6,500 nucleotides of DNA, taken from the NCBI GenBank assembly GCA_026989045.1, contig JALSJY010000015.1, positions 1 to 6,500 on the forward strand, in the 5' to 3' direction. The DNA comes from Hyphomicrobiales bacterium. Its GTDB lineage: Bacteria; Pseudomonadota; Alphaproteobacteria; Rhizobiales; Devosiaceae. Numbering within the stretch: position 1 is the stretch's first letter; every line of letters begins with the position of its first letter. Below, piece after piece: positions 1 through 5,400 of the stretch. The notes under the pieces were generated by a model. That model did no database searches. It worked only from the letters and a program-made list of their open reading frames with translations, and was not told where the DNA came from. The position numbers and the translations under genes were made by a program.

Positions 1-354
1 GCAGTAGGGACAGAGTTAGTGCCATTTTTTAGCAATGATAAAGATCTTTCAGATGATATTTTTGAGGCAGGTGAAAAGTGGGATGATCCTTTGTGGCCAA
101 TGCCCCTTTATCAGTCTTATAATAAAATGCTTGATTCAAAAGTCGCTGATGTAAATCATGTAACTCAAGGTGGATATGCTGGCTCAATCACTGCTGCGTT
201 ATTTTTGCAAAAATTTATTAAGAATACAAAATCTTGGGCGCATCTTGATATTTATGGTTGGTCGCTACAAGAGCGCGCTGGGCGCTCTTATGGTGGGACT
301 GATCAAGGCATTAGAGCAGTATATGAAATGCTTAAAACTCGATATACTAGTTAA
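1..354 (+). CDS. M17-family leucyl aminopeptidase, C-terminal part (5' end off window)
   Basis: The reading frame is open from base 1 to a TAA at 352-354, so these 117 residues are the C-terminal quarter of a protein that in this family is usually about 450-500 residues. Recognisable M17 blocks are the Trp-Pro-Met-Pro-Leu-Tyr stretch near residue 37, SKVADVNHV, GGYAGSITAALFL (the helix after the active site) and WAHLDIYGW. M17 enzymes are cytosolic two-metal peptidases that release N-terminal amino acids and usually form hexamers. The metal-binding NTDAEGR region would lie upstream of the window, so catalytic competence cannot be judged. The Tyr-Gly-Trp ending of the LDI block, in place of Ala-Gly-Thr, and the short GGTDQG tail fit the alphaproteobacterial 'leucyl aminopeptidase family' subgroup rather than classical PepA. 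The GTG at 19 is internal and is not a start. Family assignment is secure; substrate preference is unknown. Confidence 0.88.
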   Translation, partial: AVGTELVPFFSNDKDLSDDIFEAGEKWDDPLWPMPLYQSYNKMLDSKVADVNHVTQGGYAGSITAALFLQKFIKNTKSWAHLDIYGWSLQERAGRSYGGTDQGIRAVYEMLKTRYTS

Positions 355-1296
355 TCAATAGCCTTTTTTTATATCGACTAAATTGGGTAGGGGTTTGCCG
401 CTTTCATGCTCGATTAGGATTTTTGAAAAATAATTCACCCCAGTTTGTGCATTAGAAATTGCAGCAATATGTGGGGTGATATAGCAATTATCCATTTCCC
501 AAAGCCGGCTGGTTTTAGGTAGTGGTTCAACTTCAAATACATCAAGTGAGGCAGCGCCAAGTGTTTTGTCTTTTAGCGCTTTAATAATATCAGCTTCATT
601 TTGATGGCCACCACGGGCGGCATTGATTATTGTAGGAATGAAATTTTCAACTCGTCGTAATTTTTTGAAATTGTGATAATTTAAAATGCCTTGTGTCTGT
701 TTTGTCAGTGGAAGTAGGTTAACCAAAATATCTATATTTGAGAGAAATTGATTAAATTCATCAGCCCCAATATAAGTTTTCACTCCTGCAATATTTTTTT
801 GCGAGCGTGCCCAGCCAAATAGGTTAAAATTAAAAGGCTTGAGCTTTTTAATTGCATCAAGGCCTAATTCACCCAAACCCATTATGCCGACATTTCTTTG
901 ATTTGCTGGGGGCGGAAAATATTGTTGCCAAAGTTTCGCTCTTTGTTCATTTTGATAATGAGAAAAAAGCCTATGGTGCATTAAAACGTGAGAAATTACA
1001 TATTCACTCATGCAATTGGCTAAATCATCATCAACAAAACGCACGATAGGGACGTTATTTGGTAGGTTTTTATGCGCTAAAAGCGCATCAACGCCAGCAC
1101 CTAAGGACATGATAGCTTTGAGGTTGTTTAGTCCATCAAATGCGTTTTCTTTTGGCTTCCAGACTAAAATATAATTTATCTCACTGGTATTATATTTATC
1201 ACCACACCGATAAATCTTATAGGGGCTAAGTTTTTGCTTCAGTCTTTTGGCCCATAAGTCTTCATCAACATCGTTTAGGTGTAATAATAATGCCAT
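355..1296 (-). CDS. ghrA: Glyoxylate/hydroxypyruvate reductase A (D-2-hydroxyacid dehydrogenase)
   Basis: The 313-residue length matches E. coli GhrA (about 312). Family knowledge: these cytosolic NAD(P)H-dependent enzymes reduce glyoxylate to glycolate and hydroxypyruvate to D-glycerate. Seen in the sequence: a Rossmann glycine motif GLGELG at residues 140-145; the substrate-loop block SLGAGVDALL near 64-73; and the catalytic triad of the D-2-hydroxyacid dehydrogenase family, Arg228 in NAARGG, Glu257 in FEVEPLP and His276 in ITPHIAA. The ATG start at 1296 has a modest purine-rich GAGA about 8 nt upstream, and translation from it begins directly with the first beta strand (ALLLHL). The TGA stop (355-357) touches the stop of the convergent peptidase gene with no spacer. 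No convincing promoter of its own is visible; it lies just downstream of the cytochrome terminator, so low-level read-through is possible. Another 2-ketoacid substrate cannot be excluded. Confidence 0.87.
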   Translation of the reverse strand: MALLLHLNDVDEDLWAKRLKQKLSPYKIYRCGDKYNTSEINYILVWKPKENAFDGLNNLKAIMSLGAGVDALLAHKNLPNNVPIVRFVDDDLANCMSEYVISHVLMHHRLFSHYQNEQRAKLWQQYFPPPANQRNVGIMGLGELGLDAIKKLKPFNFNLFGWARSQKNIAGVKTYIGADEFNQFLSNIDILVNLLPLTKQTQGILNYHNFKKLRRVENFIPTIINAARGGHQNEADIIKALKDKTLGAASLDVFEVEPLPKTSRLWEMDNCYITPHIAAISNAQTGVNYFSKILIEHESGKPLPNLVDIKKGY

Positions 1297-1334
1297 TTAA
1301 TTTTCTCTTATTTTTAAAGCGCCTTTTAGGTTAT

Positions 1335-1371
1335 AAAAAAGGCTTGAGTTTTTGAAATTTAAACTCAAGCC
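1335..1371 (-). terminator. Rho-independent terminator of the cytochrome c gene
   Basis: Read on the minus strand, a perfect 11-bp stem (arms 1361-1371 and 1341-1351, GGCTTGAGTTT on the plus strand) closes a 9-nt loop and is followed at once by six T residues (plus-strand A run 1335-1340). It begins 27 nt after the cytochrome stop codon. The plus-strand side has no T tract, so it acts in one direction only. Confidence 0.85.
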
Positions 1372-1397
1372 TATCAATTTAATAATTTATCGAAAAA

Positions 1398-2006
1398 CTA
1401 TTCAGTAGGGAAAGCTACTGGTTCATCAGATAATGTTTGTAAATAGGCTAAAAGGTCAGCGCGATCTTCGTCTTTTTTAATGCCAGCAAAGGTCATTTTT
1501 GATTTTGGTGCAAAAGTCTTTGGTGAAGTTAGGAATTCATTGAGATTTTCATAATCCCAAACTAGACCTTCAGCACTTAATTCTTGGAAAACCTTAGAAT
1601 ATTTAAAGTCCACATGTGTACCAACTTTATGGCCTATAACTCCCCAAAGGCCAGGGCCAACCATATTTTTATTTTCTGGTTTCATATTGTGACAGGCTAT
1701 GCATTTGCGTGCTACCTTCTTACCATTTTCAACTGAAGCAGAGGCAAGCAATGTTGCTAATGATGTTGTTTCTGCCGGCTCTGCTGGCTCAACAGGAGTT
1801 GCGTCTTGTTCAGTGGCAGCCTCTGATGTTTGCGTCGGTGCTGACTGTTCTTTTACGACGGCAACTTCAGGTATGGGGTAATTATAGCCAGTGCCTTTAT
1901 CTTTTATTGGGGTGTAAATAGCAGTGGTAATAAAGCTGATGACAAGCACAAATGCTAGCGCCCCAACAAGTGCAATAAGAAATTTAACAAGGCTCATAAT
2001 ATTCAT
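1398..2006 (-). CDS. cycM: Membrane-anchored class I cytochrome c (CycM/CycY type)
   Basis: From the ATG at 2006 the product has 202 residues: an uncleaved-looking N-terminal membrane anchor (about residues 5-30), a periplasmic linker of about 50 residues rich in Ala, Glu, Pro and Thr (about 45-85), then a cytochrome c2-like domain. The haem attachment site CIACH is at 102-106, the conserved GPGLWGV at 117-123, and the axial Met is Met171 in SKMTFAG; the C-terminal helix contains ADLLAYLQTL. Such proteins (Bradyrhizobium CycM, Rhodobacter CycY) shuttle electrons from the bc1 complex to terminal oxidases while tethered to the inner membrane. The start was chosen because GGAG at 2013-2016 lies 6 nt upstream of this ATG; the in-frame ATG at 2021 has no ribosome-binding site, and the one at 1997 is farther from the GGAG. 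It is divergent from pheA and ends in a strong terminator, so it is probably monocistronic. The symbol is by family resemblance; the haem-protein call is firm. Confidence 0.9.
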   Translation of the reverse strand: MNIMSLVKFLIALVGALAFVLVISFITTAIYTPIKDKGTGYNYPIPEVAVVKEQSAPTQTSEAATEQDATPVEPAEPAETTSLATLLASASVENGKKVARKCIACHNMKPENKNMVGPGLWGVIGHKVGTHVDFKYSKVFQELSAEGLVWDYENLNEFLTSPKTFAPKSKMTFAGIKKDEDRADLLAYLQTLSDEPVAFPTE

Positions 2007-2012
2007 GATGCT

Positions 2013-2016
2013 CTCC
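2013..2016 (-). promoter_or_regulatory. Shine-Dalgarno site fixing the cytochrome start
   Basis: GGAG on the minus strand, 6 nt before the ATG at 2006. It lies inside the alternative longer frame that begins at 2021, so it argues for the shorter 202-residue protein. Confidence 0.7.
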
Positions 2017-2054
2017 AGCATATAATTGTAAATAACATTGGTTCAATTTAAATA

Positions 2055-2075
2055 AGCTTATTATTATAATAAGCT
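2055..2075. promoter_or_regulatory. Perfect palindrome with back-to-back -10 boxes in the divergent cycM/pheA spacer
   Basis: Two 10-bp arms (AGCTTATTAT and ATAATAAGCT) flank one central base at 2065. TATAAT is present on the plus strand at 2065-2070 and on the minus strand at 2068-2063, so the symmetry makes one -10 element for each direction. Predicted transcripts would have leaders of about 50 nt (cytochrome) and about 90 nt (pheA). Upstream -35 matches are weak on both sides (for example TTCAAT at 2042-2047 for the plus strand), which could mean dependence on an activator. A dimeric regulator's operator is the alternative reading. No known operator consensus was recognised. Confidence 0.45.
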
Positions 2076-2155
2076 AACAACAAACATAAACTATCTCTAA
2101 GCAAGTAATTGTGCAACAGGATAATTTGACTTAAAAGGCTTTAATAGTAGATTTT

Positions 2156-2159
2156 GGAG
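2156..2159 (+). promoter_or_regulatory. Shine-Dalgarno site selecting the TTG start of pheA
   Basis: GGAG ends 7 nt before TTG at 2167 but 19 nt before the next in-frame ATG at 2179. Spacing therefore favours the TTG. Confidence 0.65.
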
Positions 2160-2166
2160 TAATATT

Positions 2167-3012
2167 TTGAATAAGAAAATGTTGGGATTAAAAAAGATTG
2201 CCTTTCAGGGTGAATTAGGCGCATTTAGTCATAGTGCTGTTGCGGCACTATTTCCTCATGATGAAGCTTTGCCGTGTGAAAGCTTTGAAGATAGTATAAA
2301 AGCGGTGCAGTCTGGTGAAGCTGATTTTGGCGTTGTGCCGATTGAAAACTCGCTTTATGGGCGGATTGCCGATATTCACCACCTTTTGCCTGAAAGTGGT
2401 TTGTTTATTGTTGGCGAATATTATTTGCCCATTGAGATGAATTTGCTTGGGGTGAGGGGTGCTTCCCTTAGCGATATAAAATCTGTGCAGAGTCTTTCGG
2501 TGGCGCTTGGCCAATGCCGTAAATTTATTGCTGATAGGGGTTATAAAAAAATCAATGCAATTGATACAGCGGGTTCTGCAAAACAGGTTGCGCGAGTTGG
2601 TAATAAAACAGCTGCGGCAATTGCTTCAAAATTAGCGGCTGATATTTATGGGCTTGATGTGCTGGCAAATAATATTGAAGATGCTAGCCATAATACGACG
2701 CGGTTTTTAGTCATGAGTAAAAATGATATAAAAGCAAAACCCAATGAGGGTTTGGTAAAAACCACTTTTGTTTTTCGGGTGCGAAATGTGCCAGCAGCGC
2801 TTTATAAGGCTATGGGTGGCTTTGCAACTAATGGGGTGAATATGAGCAAGTTAGAGAGCTATATGGTTGACGGCTCATTCACCGCGACGCAATTTTATGC
2901 CGATATTGAGGGACACCCAGAAGAAAAAGGCGTGCAGCTTGCGCTTGAAGAGCTTGAGTTTTTTACCGATTTTATAAAAATTCTTGGGGTTTATCCTGCG
3001 GGGGAAAAATAG
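2167..3012 (+). CDS. pheA: Prephenate dehydratase (monofunctional, with ACT domain)
   Basis: This 281-residue cytosolic enzyme converts prephenate to phenylpyruvate, water and CO2 in phenylalanine synthesis; the length is standard for stand-alone dehydratases. There is no chorismate mutase domain. Catalytic-domain blocks are IAFQGELGAFSH (residues 11-22), VVPIENSLYGRIADIHHLL (56-74), LGQCRKF (114-120), DTAGSAKQVA (133-142) and the essential Thr-Arg-Phe motif at 178-180 within NTTRFLVMS. A C-terminal ACT domain (about 197-275) contains KLESYM at 228-233, the alphaproteobacterial form of the ESRP motif implicated in phenylalanine feedback binding. The start is TTG with a well-placed GGAG; starting at the ATG at 2179 would remove only four residues. 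It is divergent from the cytochrome gene and is followed by the SRP RNA gene, so it seems to be a single-gene unit. No leader-peptide attenuator is visible upstream. Confidence 0.95.
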   Translation: MNKKMLGLKKIAFQGELGAFSHSAVAALFPHDEALPCESFEDSIKAVQSGEADFGVVPIENSLYGRIADIHHLLPESGLFIVGEYYLPIEMNLLGVRGASLSDIKSVQSLSVALGQCRKFIADRGYKKINAIDTAGSAKQVARVGNKTAAAIASKLAADIYGLDVLANNIEDASHNTTRFLVMSKNDIKAKPNEGLVKTTFVFRVRNVPAALYKAMGGFATNGVNMSKLESYMVDGSFTATQFYADIEGHPEEKGVQLALEELEFFTDFIKILGVYPAGEK

Positions 3013-3048
3013 TAGGTGCTTTTATAAGAGGTGGAATATATTTACCCC

Positions 3049-3078
3049 TTGCAATTGGACGTTTCATTTGCCAAATAA
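3049..3078 (+). promoter_or_regulatory. Possible promoter of the SRP RNA gene
   Basis: TTGCAA (3049-3054) and AAATAA (3073-3078) are separated by 18 bp and end about 6 nt before the predicted RNA 5' end at 3084. Neither box is a good match, and TTGGAC at 3055-3060 is a competing -35 with poorer spacing. It rests mainly on position. Confidence 0.3.
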
Positions 3079-3083
3079 GGTTT

Positions 3084-3179
3084 GGGAGGCTGGCGGCGGA
3101 CGTATGTCTTGCCAAATGGGTCAGGTCCGGAAGGAAGCAGCCCTAACAAGTTTTATACGGGTCGTTGTCAGTCTCCTAC
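3084..3179 (+). ncRNA. ffs: Signal recognition particle RNA, small (4.5S) type
   Basis: The universally conserved SRP helix-8 core is present at 3118-3146: GGGTCAGGTCC, the GGAA apical tetraloop at 3129-3132, then GGAAGCAGCCCTAA. This is the binding site of the Ffh M domain. The ends pair as expected: GGAGGCT (3085-3091) with AGTCTCC (3170-3176), including one G-U pair, giving one long hairpin of about 95 nt with no Alu domain. The RNA works with Ffh and FtsY to target nascent membrane proteins to the translocon. Exact termini are inferred from the pairing. A T-rich tract without another hairpin follows (about 3178-3209) and, with the RNA's own stem, probably ends transcription. An ORF of 91 codons crossing this region (2984-3259) is spurious. 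Confidence 0.95.
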
Positions 3180-3209
3180 TTCTTTTATCTTTTTGCTTCT
3201 TTTATTTTC
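3177..3209 (+). terminator. Probable 3' end of ffs: pyrimidine/T-rich tract after the SRP hairpin
   Basis: Directly after the closing stem of the SRP RNA comes a stretch of almost only T and C with runs of four or five T. The stable RNA hairpin plus this tract could act as an intrinsic terminator, although the T run is interrupted and no separate stem-loop is seen. Confidence 0.4.
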
Positions 3210-3248
3210 TTAGTAAAACTTGTCACAAAATATTTGTCTTGCTTAAAA

Positions 3249-3276
3249 ATAAAGCCTGATATTGACATGGCTTTAT
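3249..3276 (+). promoter_or_regulatory. dapD leader: inverted repeat enclosing a TTGACA box
   Basis: ATAAAGCC (3249-3256) and GGCTTTAT (3269-3276) form a perfect 8-bp inverted repeat with a 12-nt spacer holding a consensus -35 hexamer, TTGACA (3262-3267). A -10 at 17 bp spacing (CACAAA, 3285-3290) is poor. The arrangement suggests the dapD-dapE promoter with a possible overlapping operator. Read on the minus strand the stem is followed by TTTTT and looks like a terminator, but no minus-strand gene would use it. Confidence 0.35.
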
Positions 3277-3349
3277 GTTAAGTTCACAAAAAGATACATA
3301 GGTTTTAAAAAAGGCCACACGGATTTTAAAAAATAAAGAGAAAATAGCA

Positions 3350-4195
3350 ATGCAGCAAAGTCAACTTATTTCAATTATCAATAATGCTTTTGAGAATAGC
3401 TCCCAAATTGATTTCAATACTAAGGGCGAAATTCGTGATGCGGTGAATGAAGCGCTTGATTTGCTTGATAGCGGGCAGGGGCGAGTTGCTGAGCGCGGTG
3501 AAAATGGAGACTGGGTAGTTAATCAATGGCTAAAAAAAGCGGTGCTTCTTTCATTTAAGCTAAATGATATGGAATTGATAGAAGGTGGAAATGGCAACAC
3601 GGTTTGGTGGGACAAAGTGCCATCAAAATTTAGCGGCTGGGGTGAGGAGCAATTTCGAAGTGCTGGTTTTCGTGCCGTTCCTGGATCAATAGTTCGTAAA
3701 TCTGCATTCATCGGTAAGTCGGTTGTTTTAATGCCTTCATTTGTAAATCTTGGCGCATATGTTGATGAAGGCGCAATGGTTGATACTTGGGCTAGTGTTG
3801 GCTCATGCGCTCAGATTGGCAAGAATGTGCATATTTCTGGCGGTGCAGGAATTGGCGGTGTGCTTGAGCCACTTCAGGCTGATCCTGTTATTATTGAAGA
3901 TAATTGCTTCATTGGCGCTCGGAGCGAAATTGTTGAGGGTGTAAAAGTTGGCAAAGGTTCGGTTATTTCAATGGGTGTTTTCATTGGTCAATCAACCAAG
4001 ATTGTTGATCGAGCAACAGGAGAAGTGCATTTTGGAGAAGTGCCGCCATATTCGGTTGTGGTTGCTGGCTCATTACCAGCTAAGCCATTGCCAAATGGTG
4101 AAATGGGGCCAAGCCTTTATTGTGCGGTTATTGTTAAAACAGTTGACGAACAAACTCGCTCTAAAACCTCAATCAATGATTTGTTAAGAGACTAA
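3350..4195 (+). CDS. dapD: 2,3,4,5-tetrahydropyridine-2,6-dicarboxylate N-succinyltransferase
   Basis: This cytosolic enzyme transfers succinyl from succinyl-CoA to tetrahydrodipicolinate in the succinylase branch of diaminopimelate/lysine synthesis, supplying peptidoglycan and protein. Length (281 residues) matches the family (about 274-284). An N-terminal helical domain (about 1-105) is followed by a left-handed beta-helix of hexapeptide repeats (about 108-225), with conserved blocks VVLMPSFVNLGAYVDEG, MVDTWASVGSCAQIGKNVH (143-161), GGVLEPLQ and ARSEIVEG (190-197), then the C-terminal strand region with VPPYSVVVAGSLP. The ATG at 3350 has a modest AAGAG ribosome-binding site about 9 nt upstream. 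The conserved start QQSQLISIINNAFE fits the family N-terminus. dapE follows 3 bp after the TAA, indicating a shared transcript and likely translational coupling. No truncation or missing block is seen. Confidence 0.96.
   Translation: MQQSQLISIINNAFENSSQIDFNTKGEIRDAVNEALDLLDSGQGRVAERGENGDWVVNQWLKKAVLLSFKLNDMELIEGGNGNTVWWDKVPSKFSGWGEEQFRSAGFRAVPGSIVRKSAFIGKSVVLMPSFVNLGAYVDEGAMVDTWASVGSCAQIGKNVHISGGAGIGGVLEPLQADPVIIEDNCFIGARSEIVEGVKVGKGSVISMGVFIGQSTKIVDRATGEVHFGEVPPYSVVVAGSLPAKPLPNGEMGPSLYCAVIVKTVDEQTRSKTSINDLLRD
4186..4191 (+). promoter_or_regulatory. Ribosome-binding site for the TTG start of dapE, inside the dapD 3' end
   Basis: AAGAGA lies 7 nt before TTG at 4199 and within the last dapD codons. 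No in-frame ATG occurs before the conserved KCPSITP block, so TTG is the only reasonable start. Overlap with dapD suggests coupled translation. Confidence 0.55.
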
Positions 4196-4198
4196 TAA

Positions 4199-5389
4199 TT
4201 GCCCCAAAATATTGAAAAAATTGCAACTGATCTTTTAGTAGATTTAATAAAATGCCCCTCAATCACTCCGATAGAAGCTGGCTCGCTTGATGTGGTGGAA
4301 GAGTTTTTAAGCGATATTGGTTTTACTTGCACTCGTTTAAAATTTGAGGGTGATGGCTCTTACCCAGTTGATAATTTATTTGCTACACGGCGTGGAAAAA
4401 ATTGTGACACAACAAGCAAGCATTTCTTATTTGGTGGGCATGTTGATGTTGTGCCAATTGGCGATGAGGCTTCTTGGACACACCCACCTTTTTCAGCGCA
4501 TATTGAAGATGGGGTGCTTTGGGGTCGAGGTGCAACTGATATGAAATCTGGCGTTGCGGCATTTTGTGCTGCGATGAGAGTTTTGGTTGAAAATAATGAT
4601 GCAGAAAATGGTATTATTTCTTTGGCTATTACAATGGACGAAGAAGCTGATGCGATCAATGGCACTGAAAAAATTCTTAAATGGGCAAAAGAGCAGGGTT
4701 ATAAATTTGATTTTTCTATAGTTGGTGAGCCAAGTTCAAATAAGAAAATTGGCGATAGAATAAAAATTGGACGGCGCGGATCATTTGATGGCATTATCAA
4801 AGTTATTGGAAAACAGGGGCATATTGCTTACCCTGAAAAATGCAAAAACCCCATTCCTGTTTTGGCAGAAATTGCAACGGCTATAAGCTCAAATCCACTT
4901 GATGAGGGGGACGAGCATTTTCAACCCTCCAGCCTACAAATCAGCAGTTTTGATGTTGGGAATAAGGCAACAAATGTTATTCCTGAGCAAGCAATATTGC
5001 GTTTTAATGTGCGTCATAATGATTTATGGAATCAGGGTACTCTATTTGATTGGACGCAAAATCTAATTGATAAAATTGATGCTAAGGGCTGTGAGATAGT
5101 TTTTGAAAGCCCGACAAGGGGAGCTAATTGCTTTATTTTCCCCCCAGCTAAAGATGTTGAATTGCTTGATGAAATTATAAGAAATCAAATTGGCTCAAAT
5201 TCCAAGCTAGATTATAGCACAACAGGTGGCACTTCTGATGCAAGATTTATTGCTTCTTATTGCCCTGTAGTTGAGTGTGGTTTGGTTGGCGATCACATGC
5301 ACGCGGTTGATGAGCGTGTGCCTTTGTCTCAGCTAACGAAGTTGAGCGAGATTTATCTTAACTTTATCACTCGTTATTTTTCTGATTAA
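4199..5389 (+). CDS. dapE: Succinyl-diaminopimelate desuccinylase
   Basis: An M20-family di-zinc hydrolase that cleaves N-succinyl-L,L-diaminopimelate to L,L-diaminopimelate and succinate, completing the deacylation step of the branch that dapD opens. The 396-residue length is normal for alphaproteobacterial DapE. Expected ligands and catalytic residues: His81 and Asp83 in GGHVDVVP, Asp114 in GRGATDMKSG, Glu148-Glu149 in MDEEADA (general base and ligand), Glu177 in VGEPSS and His368 in DHMHAVDE. The dimerisation/lid domain starts around 190 with GRRGSFDGIIKVIGKQGHIAYP; TTGGTSDARF (341-350) is the conserved substrate-binding loop. It begins with TTG, 3 bp after the dapD stop. The next gene's ribosome-binding site overlaps its own stop codon. 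The DEE and SDARF blocks favour DapE over the related ArgE and carboxypeptidase members of M20. Confidence 0.95.
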   Translation: MPQNIEKIATDLLVDLIKCPSITPIEAGSLDVVEEFLSDIGFTCTRLKFEGDGSYPVDNLFATRRGKNCDTTSKHFLFGGHVDVVPIGDEASWTHPPFSAHIEDGVLWGRGATDMKSGVAAFCAAMRVLVENNDAENGIISLAITMDEEADAINGTEKILKWAKEQGYKFDFSIVGEPSSNKKIGDRIKIGRRGSFDGIIKVIGKQGHIAYPEKCKNPIPVLAEIATAISSNPLDEGDEHFQPSSLQISSFDVGNKATNVIPEQAILRFNVRHNDLWNQGTLFDWTQNLIDKIDAKGCEIVFESPTRGANCFIFPPAKDVELLDEIIRNQIGSNSKLDYSTTGGTSDARFIASYCPVVECGLVGDHMHAVDERVPLSQLTKLSEIYLNFITRYFSD

Positions 5390-5400
5390 GGAAAAACTAA

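Noticed and set aside
355..1296. Phosphoglycerate dehydrogenase (SerA) as an alternative for the minus-strand dehydrogenase
   Set aside because: It lacks the C-terminal extension and ACT domain typical of SerA, and its length and N-terminus fit the GhrA subgroup.
2126..2153. TTGACT (2126-2131) with TAGATT (2148-2153) as a pheA promoter
   Set aside because: The start point would fall at or after the GGAG ribosome-binding site at 2156-2159, leaving no usable leader.
2007..2166. Missing kdsB between the cytochrome gene and pheA
   Set aside because: Sinorhizobium meliloti has kdsB in this place, and no remnant is seen here. The organism's order is uncertain and other alphaproteobacteria may lack it at this site, so absence alone is not notable.
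2984..3259. 91-codon plus-strand ORF across the end of pheA and the intergenic region
   Set aside because: It lies over the SRP RNA gene and has no ribosome-binding site or family resemblance; the RNA explains the sequence.
3180..3349. Lysine riboswitch or leader-peptide attenuator upstream of dapD
   Set aside because: No conserved lysine-aptamer structure, no Lys-rich short ORF and no terminator/antiterminator pair are visible; only simple inverted and direct repeats.
4360..4665. 101-codon minus-strand ORF opposite dapE
   Set aside because: It is a shadow frame of a fully conserved dapE; it has no ribosome-binding site and an arbitrary composition. The same applies to the other short frames inside ghrA, cycM, pheA, dapD, the membrane protein and truA.
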